Source of the DNA: JAKFWI01 sp031398975
GTDB taxonomy: Bacteria; Pseudomonadota; Alphaproteobacteria; Caulobacterales; Aquidulcibacteraceae
Reading direction: 5' to 3'
DNA: 11,693 nt
Assembly (NCBI GenBank): GCA_031398975.1
Contig: JANNOI010000047.1
Coordinates: forward strand, 1-11,693
In this document: positions 1 through 6,837 of the stretch, in pieces
How positions within the stretch are numbered: position 1 is the first letter of the stretch
Layout: each line of letters opens with the position of its first letter
Position numbers and translations under genes: made by a program
Notes under the pieces: model-generated
What the model was told of the DNA's origin: nothing
Databases searched by the model: none
The model's input: the letters and a program-made list of their open reading frames with translations, nothing else

Positions 1-557
1 CGCTTGCCATCGGGCGGCGCGCGCTTGACATGGGCGGCCAGCGGATTGCCGCCCTCGAGCGTGTCCCAGAGATACGGATCCGAGAGGGTGATGCGCACGC
101 CGACCGCCTCCGCGGCGGCGGCGAGGACGTCCGGTTCGAACACGGTGCCCGGCTCCATCGCGCAGGTGAAGCCGTTGCGGATCATCTCCGTGCAGGCGGT
201 CAGCGCATTGGCGAACTCGTCCTCGTCCTGCAGTCCGTTGATCCAGCCGGCGAACAGCTCGAAGCTGTTGACCCGGGGATCATCGGTGAAGGCCGTGCGC
301 GAGAGATGGATCGACGAATGGAGATGCGCGTCGATCATGCCGGGATGAACGGGCCCGCCGCCGGCATCGATGACTCGCTTCGAGCGGAACCTCGCGGCGA
401 GATCGCGCTCGGGGCCGACCGCCACGATGCGCGCACCCGTGACGGCGACGGCGCCCGATTGATGCACGCTGCGCGCCGCGTCCATCGTGATCACGTAGCC
501 ATTGGTGATCAGCACGTCGCATGATTCGGGCGCGGCGCCTGGCTTGTGCTCCACCAT
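1..557 (-). CDS. Amidohydrolase family protein, N-terminal 185 residues (cut by left edge)
   Basis: This is a metal-dependent hydrolase of the amidohydrolase superfamily (TrzA/AtzA/cytosine deaminase-like), which removes amide, amine or chloro groups from ring compounds or hydrolyses cyclic amides. The frame, read from ATG at 557, is open to the window edge. Residues 13-70 form the usual small N-terminal beta domain (CDVLITNGYVITMD, then IVAVGP and VIDAGG). They lead into the first barrel strand, HPGMIDAHLH, whose H78-x-H80 pair is the family's metal-binding HxH motif. The later metal ligands and catalytic Asp lie beyond the edge; full-length members have about 400-490 residues. A strong Shine-Dalgarno AGGAGGA (571-565, minus strand) sits 7 nt before the ATG, and the upstream CoA ligase stops 15 nt away, so the two are almost certainly co-transcribed. 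The substrate cannot be read from this part. The family call is secure; deaminase versus amidase is open. Confidence 0.88.
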   Translation of the reverse strand, partial: MVEHKPGAAPESCDVLITNGYVITMDAARSVHQSGAVAVTGARIVAVGPERDLAARFRSKRVIDAGGGPVHPGMIDAHLHSSIHLSRTAFTDDPRVNSFELFAGWINGLQDEDEFANALTACTEMIRNGFTCAMEPGTVFEPDVLAAAAEAVGVRITLSDPYLWDTLEGGNPLAAHVKRAPPDGK

Positions 558-572
558 CTCTCGATCCTCCTG

Positions 573-2267
573 CTAGCGCAGCTTCGTCCCCATCGCCGTC
601 TCGCGATCCCAGACGCCGGCGACGAGATTCTCGCGCTCGCGCTTGAGCATTTCCTTCTGGATGCGCATCGACGGCGTGCGCGGGAAATCGGTCAGGCGAT
701 ACTCGACATAGCGCGGCACCTTGAAGGCCGCGAGCTTGTCCGCACAGAAGGCGACGAGTTCTTCGGGCGGCACCAGCTCGGGCCTCGCTCCGTCGACCAG
801 CTGCACATAGGCCTTCACCTCCTCGCCGCGGATCTCGTCGGGGATTGGGGCCACCGCCACCGCAACGACGCCCGGATGCTGCGCGAGCACACCCTCGACC
901 TCGACGGCCGCGATATTCTCCCCCGAGCGGCGCACGATGTTCTTGTTTCGATCGACGAAAAACAGAAGGCCCTCGGCATCGGCGCGCACCACGTCCCCGG
1001 TGTGGAACCAGCCGCCCGCCCAGGCCTCTTCGGTGGCGGCGTCGTCTCCGTCATAGCCGTCAAAGAAATAGCGTCGGGGGTCGGGACCGGCGGTGCGCAC
1101 CCAGAGTTCGCCCGGCGCGCCATCCGACACGTCGTGGCCCTGCTCGTCGACAAGCCGGTAGGCAAGATCGGGCGGCGCACGGCCGAAGCAGCGCCGCCCG
1201 ACATGGCGCGGCTCGGCGGCGGCGGCGATGAAGCCCGCGCCCCCGGTTTCGGTCATGGCCCACGCCTCGATCAGGGGAAACCCGAACCGCGCCTCGAACG
1301 CGCCATGGTGGCGCGGATCGACGCCCGCCCCGAACCCGAACCGGACCTGCGCGCCGATATCGGCGTCGGCGGCGGTCTCCGGCAGTCTCAACAACAGCGC
1401 CGGCATCACCCCCAGATAGTGCAGCAGCGTGGCCTCGCTCGCGCGCACCGTGTCCCACCACTGCCGCGGGTGGAACCGGTCGAGTTGGATCAGACACGCG
1501 CCGGCCATCAGCGCGCCCGTGAAGCTCGCCGCGAGCGCGTTCATATGGTTCACCGGGAGCGGCGTGAGGATGCGCTCCGCGCCGGGCCGGACCGCGGCGA
1601 GGCCCCCCATGCCCACATAGCGGCGCCCGAGACGGTGGAAATAGGCGTTCGTCAGCCGGCAGGCCTTGGGCCGCCCGGTCGTGCCGGAGGTGAACAAGAG
1701 GGCCGCGAGACTGTCGGGCCCGATCTCGGAGCGCGCGCCGGGGGCCTGCGCTGGCAAACTTTCAAGATCGTCCTCCGGCACGGCCGTGACGCCCGCCGCC
1801 CCCGCCGCCTCGCGCGCCAGCGGCAGAAGCGGGGCCGCCGCGATCACCGCCCCGACGCGCGCGCGCGCGATCAGGCCCGCCAGCTCCGCCGCCGCCTGCG
1901 CCGCCAGCGGGACCACCGCGACGCCTAGCCGGTTCAGCGCCAGAAAATGGAGAAAGAAGTGCGGCCTGTTCTCCATCATCAAGGCGAGGCGGCCGCCAGG
2001 ACCAAACCCCCGCGCGGCGTAGCGCGCGGCGAGCGCGTCTACCGCCGGCGCCGCCTGCGCGTACGTCATGGTGAGCGCCTGCATGCCGTAATGACGCGCG
2101 GCCTCATCCGGCAGATGCAGGAAGTGTTTCTCCGCCCAGCGGGTCAGCGCCGCCGCAAAAAGCGCGCTTGGAGAAACGTCGTTGGGCGAGACGTCGCTGG
2201 GCGAGACGTCGCCGGGCGAAGGATCATGCGCCAAAGGGGCGACGTCGGACACGGACCCGTGGCGCAT
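573..2267 (-). CDS. AMP-forming acyl-CoA ligase (ANL superfamily, CaiC/FadD-like)
   Basis: This 564-residue cytoplasmic enzyme is expected to activate a carboxylic acid with ATP to an acyl-AMP and then pass it to CoA. The adenylation motifs occur in order: the phosphate loop LFTSGTTGRPKA (191-202), AMTETGG (337-343), GWFHTGDVV (419-427, with D425) and DRNKNIVRRSGENI (439-452). Length is normal for the family. Two things are odd. The A10 motif reads PRTPSMRIQK (529-538), with R535 where the catalytic lysine normally sits. The N-terminus also carries a DVSPS-type tandem repeat (residues 15-34) before the conserved domain. I used ATG 2267, which lacks a clear Shine-Dalgarno, so the true start is less certain than the reading frame. 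It is the first gene of a minus-strand pair with the amidohydrolase and is divergent from the Rieske dioxygenase genes, suggesting that it activates an acid produced in the same degradation route. The substrate is unknown. Confidence 0.9.
   Translation of the reverse strand: MRHGSVSDVAPLAHDPSPGDVSPSDVSPNDVSPSALFAAALTRWAEKHFLHLPDEAARHYGMQALTMTYAQAAPAVDALAARYAARGFGPGGRLALMMENRPHFFLHFLALNRLGVAVVPLAAQAAAELAGLIARARVGAVIAAAPLLPLAREAAGAAGVTAVPEDDLESLPAQAPGARSEIGPDSLAALLFTSGTTGRPKACRLTNAYFHRLGRRYVGMGGLAAVRPGAERILTPLPVNHMNALAASFTGALMAGACLIQLDRFHPRQWWDTVRASEATLLHYLGVMPALLLRLPETAADADIGAQVRFGFGAGVDPRHHGAFEARFGFPLIEAWAMTETGGAGFIAAAAEPRHVGRRCFGRAPPDLAYRLVDEQGHDVSDGAPGELWVRTAGPDPRRYFFDGYDGDDAATEEAWAGGWFHTGDVVRADAEGLLFFVDRNKNIVRRSGENIAAVEVEGVLAQHPGVVAVAVAPIPDEIRGEEVKAYVQLVDGARPELVPPEELVAFCADKLAAFKVPRYVEYRLTDFPRTPSMRIQKEMLKRERENLVAGVWDRETAMGTKLR
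2166..2225 (-). repeat. 15-bp in-frame tandem repeat in the CoA ligase N-terminus
   Basis: Three close 15-bp copies lie at 2166-2180, 2181-2195 and 2196-2210, encoding DVSPS, DVSPN and DVSPS. A degenerate fourth unit at 2211-2225 encodes DPSPG. The period is a whole number of codons, so changes in copy number keep the frame. The encoded segment precedes the conserved adenylation domain and is likely a flexible linker. Confidence 0.8.
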
Positions 2268-2430
2268 CTGCAGCGATCAGCCCACACCCCTAAGCCACCG
2301 ACGGGCGACCGCCCCCGAGGCGCGATACGTTCATCCCCGAGGATAACACATTATTGTACTCGCCAGATCAGGAAGAGCATGTCAAGCTTTCCATGCGGCC
2401 GATGGGCGGCCGGCGGAGTGTGTTTGTCTC
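2268..2430. promoter_or_regulatory. Divergent intergenic region between CoA ligase and Rieske dioxygenase
   Basis: These 163 bp separate two divergent transcription units and must hold promoters for at least one, probably both. The centre (about 2325-2360) is more AT-rich than the flanks. It contains a short inverted repeat, ATCC-N4-GGAT (2333-2344), and the near-palindrome ACA-TTAT-TGT just after it, either of which could be an operator half. A perfect TTGACA lies on the minus strand at 2385-2380, but the nearest good -10 (TACAAT, 2358-2353) is 21 nt away, too far for an ordinary sigma-70 promoter. I therefore assign the region, not exact boxes. No regulator gene is adjacent. Confidence 0.45.
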
Positions 2431-3753
2431 TTGGCCCTGTCCGAGCGTTCCATGCGCGACCCCGACCTTGAGGAGCTGATTCTGCCCGATCGGGTGCACC
2501 GGCGCGTGTACACCGATCCGCACCTGTTCACGCTGGAAATGGAGCGCGTTTTCCGGCGCGCCTGGCTCTATGTCGGCCATGACAGCCAGATCCCCGAGCC
2601 CGGGGATTATTTCGCCACGCGCCTGGGGTCCGAGCCGGTCCTGATCGTGCGCCAGCGGGACGGCGGAGTGCGGGCGCTGGCCAATCGCTGCCGGCACAAG
2701 GGCATGCAGATCGCCCCGGACGGCGCACGCGGGCGCACGTCTTCGTTCCGGTGCGGCTATCATGGCTGGCTTTACGGGCTGGACGGAGCATTGCGCGCCT
2801 TCCCCGCAGCGGCGGGGTATAAAGGGGCGCCGGTACGCGCCGGGCACGGGGATTTCGGCCTCGACCAGGGCGCCCGCGTCGAGGCGTATCGCGGCTTTCT
2901 GTTTGCACGCCTGCACAAAGAGGGCCCGAGCCTTGCGCACTGGCTTGGCCCGCTGCGATCCTCGCTCGATAATTTCGTCGATCGCGCGCCCGCGGGCGCG
3001 GTGGAGGTGGCGGGGGGCGTGTTCCGCTATCGCCACAAGGCCAATTGGAAGTTCTTCGTCGAGAACACGCTCGATCTTCTCCATCCGATGGTGGTGCACC
3101 AATCCGCCACCCGCCCCGCGGCCGCGCTGAACGCCGAACACCCCGACCTCAGCGAAGCCGACGCGCGCGCAATCGCGATGCTTTTGCCGTTCGAGGCGAG
3201 CTATGACTTCTTCGAAGACATGGGCCAGCGCGGCGCGCCCTTCGGGCACGGCGAAGTCGGCAACCGGCTGAGTATGCATTCGGGCTATGATCTGGACAAG
3301 GAATATTGGGCCAGCATGGTCGAGGCCTACGGGCAGGACCGCGCGAAAGAGATCCTGGCCGTCAGCCGCAGCAATTCGGTGCTTTATCCTTCCATCATGT
3401 TCAAGGCGCCGGTGTCTTTGGTGCGCGTCGTCAAGCCCGTCGCGGTCGACGAAACCGTGATCGAAACGTGGCACTTTAGGCTCAAGGGCGCGCCCGACGC
3501 CTTGCTTGCGCGCAACCTCCACTATTCCACCCTTGTCAATTCCTGCGCCGGCCTTGTCGGGCCGGACGATCACGAGGCCTATCAGCGGCTGCAATCGGGC
3601 CTCGCCGCGCAGGCCTCGGATTGGGTGTGGCTGGCGCGTCACCCCGGCAAGGAGGCCCCCGATGCGGAAGGCGCACGCGCGGGGCCTGGCTCCAGCGACC
3701 TTGTGCACCGCACCATGTTCGCGGCGTGGCGCGACTATATGGAGGCGGCGTGA
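2431..3753 (+). CDS. Rieske non-heme iron ring-hydroxylating dioxygenase, alpha subunit
   Basis: This is the catalytic subunit of an oxygenase that uses O2 and electrons delivered by a ferredoxin/reductase chain to cis-dihydroxylate, monohydroxylate or otherwise oxidise an aromatic ring. The Rieske [2Fe-2S] site is explicit: C87-x-H89 in NRCRHKG and C108-x2-H111 in RCGYHGWLY. The mononuclear iron site is in NWKFFVENTLDLLHPMVVH, with bridging D215 and ligands H218 and H223. The third ligand should be D379 or D380 in GPDDHEAY. At 440 residues it is of normal length. The start is ambiguous: the TTG at 2431 has GGAG about 13 nt upstream, while ATG 2452 (residue 8) precedes the conserved N-terminus equally well. 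The stop overlaps the beta-subunit start. No ferredoxin or reductase gene is nearby. The E-N-x2-D-x2-H spacing resembles benzoate-type oxygenases, but the substrate cannot be called. Confidence 0.93.
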   Translation: MALSERSMRDPDLEELILPDRVHRRVYTDPHLFTLEMERVFRRAWLYVGHDSQIPEPGDYFATRLGSEPVLIVRQRDGGVRALANRCRHKGMQIAPDGARGRTSSFRCGYHGWLYGLDGALRAFPAAAGYKGAPVRAGHGDFGLDQGARVEAYRGFLFARLHKEGPSLAHWLGPLRSSLDNFVDRAPAGAVEVAGGVFRYRHKANWKFFVENTLDLLHPMVVHQSATRPAAALNAEHPDLSEADARAIAMLLPFEASYDFFEDMGQRGAPFGHGEVGNRLSMHSGYDLDKEYWASMVEAYGQDRAKEILAVSRSNSVLYPSIMFKAPVSLVRVVKPVAVDETVIETWHFRLKGAPDALLARNLHYSTLVNSCAGLVGPDDHEAYQRLQSGLAAQASDWVWLARHPGKEAPDAEGARAGPGSSDLVHRTMFAAWRDYMEAA

Positions 3754-4226
3754 GCACGCTCGAAAGCGCCGTCACGCGCTTCCTCGCCCACGAGGCCGAT
3801 CTGCTGGACCGCCAGGCGCTGGAGGAATGGCTCGCTCTGTTTGATCCGGACGGGCTCTATTGGATTCCCGCCGCGCCAGGCCAGACCGATCCGCACGGCC
3901 ACGTCTCCCTTGCCTACGAGAGCCACATTCTGCGCACGCTGCGCGTCCGGCGCTGGCGCAATGCGGCGGCGCTGTCGCTGCAACAGGCGCCCCGCACAGT
4001 GCGCCACCTCTCCAATCTCCTGATCACGGAAACGCCCGAAGACGAAACGGTGCGCGCGACCGCCAGCGTGCTGGTTGCGGAATACGCCCGCGAGGCGCTG
4101 CAGCATTATCACAGCCGCACAACGTGGACGCTGCGTCCGCGGGACGGGCGCTTCTCCATCGCCCTGAAGCGCGTGGACCTGATCAATTGCGACGGCGCGC
4201 TCTCGGACATCCTCGTTGTCTTATAG
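3750..4226 (+). CDS. Ring-hydroxylating dioxygenase, beta (small) subunit
   Basis: This 158-residue protein has the SnoaL/NTF2-like cone fold typical of small subunits, which pack with alpha in an alpha3beta3 hexamer and have a mainly structural role. Recognisable family stretches are LFDPDGLYWIPAAPGQTDPH (30-49), HVSLAYES (51-58), RHLSNLLI (85-92) and, at the C-terminus, ALKRVDLINCD (138-148). I start at the GTG at 3750, which overlaps the alpha TGA as GTGA and has GGAGG at 3741-3745, though the spacing is a short 4 nt. The frame stays open upstream to 3621, but that part lies inside the alpha gene and is not family-like. The overlap implies translational coupling that would keep the two subunits stoichiometric. 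The protein ends shortly after LSDILVVL, as expected. Family identity is secure; the substrate is undetermined. Confidence 0.92.
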   Translation: MSTLESAVTRFLAHEADLLDRQALEEWLALFDPDGLYWIPAAPGQTDPHGHVSLAYESHILRTLRVRRWRNAAALSLQQAPRTVRHLSNLLITETPEDETVRATASVLVAEYAREALQHYHSRTTWTLRPRDGRFSIALKRVDLINCDGALSDILVVL

Positions 4227-4577
4227 CGTGTCTCTGTCGATCCGCGCGCCTCGGCTGAGACGGCTGCGATGTCTGTTTATTAGGCGTGGCCTGGGGTTTT
4301 GGTGATCAAAGCGAAAGCATAATGTCAGGTTTTGTCAGGGACGCGCGATCTTCTATTGCAGTCTGCAGATGCAGTCGCAGCGCGCACTTTGCATTTGTCT
4401 TTGCGACGGAACGCGATTGCTACGGGCGCGATGCGCACAAGGGATAGTTCAGCGCTTCGGGGCTAGCGCAGTAATGCTTCAAACATAAACTGACATGCTT
4501 CGGGGCGGCCGTGGCGGGAATTCACCGGCCGCTTCGCGCGGGGTTTCAGACTTTAAGCGGGTTCAGCGGAGGGGACG
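4227..4577. promoter_or_regulatory. 351-bp gene-free region upstream of the TonB receptor, with short direct repeats
   Basis: I see no coding frame with family features and no tRNA here. The region separates the dioxygenase genes from the receptor and probably holds the receptor promoter. Visible elements are TGTCAGG repeated at 4323-4329 and 4333-4339 (10-bp period), GCAGTCTGCAG/GCAGTCGCAG at 4358-4380, and an array of GCTTC motifs between 4454 and 4535 (separate entry). TTGTCA (4332-4337) with TATTGC (4354-4359), spacing 16, is the best sigma-70-like pair, but it is weak. There is no convincing intrinsic terminator after the beta subunit: only a 5-bp GTCTC/GAGAC pairing around 4230-4261 without a T-run directly after it. 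Confidence 0.5.
4454..4535 (+). repeat. Array of four GCTTC direct repeats upstream of the TonB receptor
   Basis: GCTTC starts at 4454, 4476, 4497 and 4531. The first three are 22 and 21 bp apart, about two helical turns. Copies 1 and 3 extend to the ten-base GCTTCGGGGC, and copies 2 and 3 share ATGCTTC. The array ends 43 bp before the receptor ATG. The spacing suggests a protein-binding array on one DNA face, but chance in GC-rich DNA is not excluded. Confidence 0.4.
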
Positions 4578-6800
4578 ATGGTCATGGCGGCTAAAGGAAA
4601 AGAGACGACGCGCCAGCGTCTGCGGCTGTTGCTGACGACGGTCGCCATCGTGATCGCCGGCGCAGAGGCTTCAGGCGCGCAGACCGCGCCCGCGGACGAT
4701 GCCCCAGCTCAGGAAGAGGCCGCGCTGCAGCAGGGGTTCGGGGACATCATCATCACCGCCACGCGCCGCGAGGAATCGCTGCAGAAGGTTCCGGTCGCCG
4801 TCAGCGCCTTTTCGGGCGAGACGCTCGAGATCGCCGGCATCAACTCGACCCGCGACCTCGAGTTCAAGACGCCCGGCCTCAATCTCGCGCGCACCAGCAA
4901 CGCGACGCAATTCTTCCTCCGCGGCATCGGCTCGCAAATCCTCACGCTCGGCTCCGACAACAGCGTCGCGACCTTCGTGGACGGGGTCTATCGCAGCCGC
5001 GCGCGCGAACTCGGCATTGAGTTCCTGGACATAAGTCGGGTGGAGGTGCTGAAGGGCCCGCAAGGCACCCTCTATGGCCGCAACGCCACCGGAGGCGCGA
5101 TCAATGTCGTGTCCGCGGCGCCGACCGACCGTTTCGAAGGCTCGTTCGAGGCGGGGTATGGCAATTATGACACCGTCGAGGTCAAGGGCGTGCTCAACGT
5201 CCCGGTGGTCTCGGACACTTTCCTCGTGCGGCTCGCCGGCCAAGTCTTGAGGCATGAGGGCTATACCGAGAATCTGGCCAATACCGGGGACGACAACGAC
5301 CTCGACGACCAGGACGCGGTGCAGATGCGCGCCTCGTTCCTGCTGCGCCCGGCCGAAGACTTCACCGTGACCATCATCGGCGATTATTTCTCGAACCAAC
5401 AGAACGGAACGGTCGCCAAACTGGACGAACGCGCCCCCGCGACCGCGCGCGACGTCTTCGGCGGGCGCACCTCCTCCGATCCCCGCGAAGTCTATATCGA
5501 CTACACCCCCGAACTCACCCAGGAGAGCGGGGGCGTCTCGGTGAAGCTCGCCTGGGACATCGCCCAGAACCTGTCGCTGACGGCGCTGAGCGCCTATCGC
5601 CAGAGCGACGTGGACGACGCCTCCGACATCGACGGCACCGACGTCAATTACAGCTATATCCGGTCCAATGACGAAAGCGTGGCGCTTTCGCAATCACTAC
5701 TGCTCGACGGAGAGACGGGCCGGCTCAAATGGCTGATCGGCGGGGATTACTTCAACGAAGAGGTGATCGAGCTGGTCAATCTGAAGCCCGGCTCCCCGGA
5801 CCCGACTTTCGTGTTCCGCTATGGCGACATCGATTTCTCGAACGAGGCGTTCGCGGTGTTCGCGCAAGGGACCTATGCGATCACGGACAAAGTCGGGCTC
5901 ACGCTGGGCCTGCGCTATGCGAGCGAAGAGAAATCCTTCGATAACGCCGGCGCCGCGCCCTATATCCAGCCCTTCTCCGGCTCGGAAAGCTGGTCTTCTT
6001 TGGTCCCCAAGGTCGGCCTGGAATATCAAGTCTATGACCGTTGGCTGCTTTATACGGCCGCGACAAACGGCTTCAAGAGCGGCGGCTTTAACGCGTCCGA
6101 CAGCGACCAGCCTTTTGATCCCGAGGAAGTCTGGTCCTACGAAGCCGGCTCGAAATGGCAATCGGCGGGTGGGTCGGTGCGGGTGAACGCCTCGGTCTTC
6201 TATTACGACTATTCCAACCTGCAGGTGGAGATCCCCAGTCCGACGGCCGCCTCGACGCTGGTTGTGGAGAACGCCGGGGGCGCTAACATCATTGGCGCCG
6301 ATCTCGACGCAAGCTGGCTTGTGCTCCCGGGGCTTACGCTGGACGCCGCGGTCGGATGGCTGCCGACGGCGGAGTATGAGAATTACATCACGCGCGATCC
6401 GCTTCGGGGCAATGTCGAAGTGGATGTGAGCGGAAACCGCATGACCCGCGCCCCGGTGCTGACGCTGTCGAGCGGGGCGCAGTACGCGTTCTCCCTGCCG
6501 GGCGAAAGCCGCCTGACGCTGCGCGGCGACTGGTCCTATCGCTCGCGCGCCCAATTCAGCCAGTTCGGCGTCACCGGGCCCAGCGGGCGTGAATATACCG
6601 ACCAGGAAAGCTATCACCTGTTCAACGCCTCGGTGCGCTGGGACAGCGCGGGCGAGCGCTTCGCGCTGACCGCGTATGGCCGCAATCTGAGCGACGAGCT
6701 GTATCGCGTCGGCGTCCAGCTCCGGGCCGACGACACCTTGATCGCCCAATATTTCGGCGCGCCCCTGACCTATGGCGTACGTGCGGCGTTCCGCTTCTGA
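4578..6800 (+). CDS. TonB-dependent outer-membrane receptor, likely for a catabolic substrate or chelate
   Basis: This 740-residue gated beta-barrel imports a ligand across the outer membrane using TonB-ExbBD energy. A signal peptide is clear: basic residues 12-16, a hydrophobic stretch about 17-28, and probable cleavage after ASGA (about 34). The TonB box and plug start at DIIITATRREES (56-67). The plug runs through PGLNLAR, FFLRGIGSQ, FVDGVY, VEVLKGPQGTLYGRNATGG and INVVSA to about residue 180. The rest is barrel, ending RAAFRF with the C-terminal aromatic needed for barrel assembly. There is no N-terminal FecA-type signalling domain. The GGAGGGG at 4568-4574 could serve ATG 4578 or ATG 4584; the latter has the more usual spacing. 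The flavin monooxygenase follows 37 nt later, so the two are probably co-transcribed. That pairing, beside dioxygenase genes and without siderophore genes, favours an organic catabolic ligand, but this is inference. Confidence 0.93.
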   Translation: MVMAAKGKETTRQRLRLLLTTVAIVIAGAEASGAQTAPADDAPAQEEAALQQGFGDIIITATRREESLQKVPVAVSAFSGETLEIAGINSTRDLEFKTPGLNLARTSNATQFFLRGIGSQILTLGSDNSVATFVDGVYRSRARELGIEFLDISRVEVLKGPQGTLYGRNATGGAINVVSAAPTDRFEGSFEAGYGNYDTVEVKGVLNVPVVSDTFLVRLAGQVLRHEGYTENLANTGDDNDLDDQDAVQMRASFLLRPAEDFTVTIIGDYFSNQQNGTVAKLDERAPATARDVFGGRTSSDPREVYIDYTPELTQESGGVSVKLAWDIAQNLSLTALSAYRQSDVDDASDIDGTDVNYSYIRSNDESVALSQSLLLDGETGRLKWLIGGDYFNEEVIELVNLKPGSPDPTFVFRYGDIDFSNEAFAVFAQGTYAITDKVGLTLGLRYASEEKSFDNAGAAPYIQPFSGSESWSSLVPKVGLEYQVYDRWLLYTAATNGFKSGGFNASDSDQPFDPEEVWSYEAGSKWQSAGGSVRVNASVFYYDYSNLQVEIPSPTAASTLVVENAGGANIIGADLDASWLVLPGLTLDAAVGWLPTAEYENYITRDPLRGNVEVDVSGNRMTRAPVLTLSSGAQYAFSLPGESRLTLRGDWSYRSRAQFSQFGVTGPSGREYTDQESYHLFNASVRWDSAGERFALTAYGRNLSDELYRVGVQLRADDTLIAQYFGAPLTYGVRAAFRF

Positions 6801-6837
6801 CCAGACTCTGATCCCCCAGTACGGCGAGGGAATATCG

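Noticed and set aside
546..1928. A 460-codon open frame on the plus strand
   Set aside because: It is antisense to the CoA ligase, whose motifs are all in the minus frame. The product is rich in R, H, G and A without family motifs, as expected for a GC-rich shadow frame.
2368..3708. A 446-codon minus-strand open frame
   Set aside because: It lies opposite the Rieske alpha subunit, which has complete cofactor motifs. This is a shadow frame.
3621..3749. Upstream extension of the dioxygenase beta subunit
   Set aside because: The extra 43 residues lie entirely inside the alpha gene in another frame and do not resemble the family. GTG 3750 with GGAGG upstream gives the usual length.
4230..4280. 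Intrinsic terminator after the dioxygenase beta gene
   Set aside because: Only a 5-bp GTCTC/GAGAC stem with a 22-nt loop is present, and the T-rich bases are not adjacent.
6772..6837. Upstream start of the flavin monooxygenase at ATG 6772
   Set aside because: It would overlap the receptor gene by 29 nt and lacks a ribosome-binding site in the right place; ATG 6838 has GAGGGA 6 nt before it.
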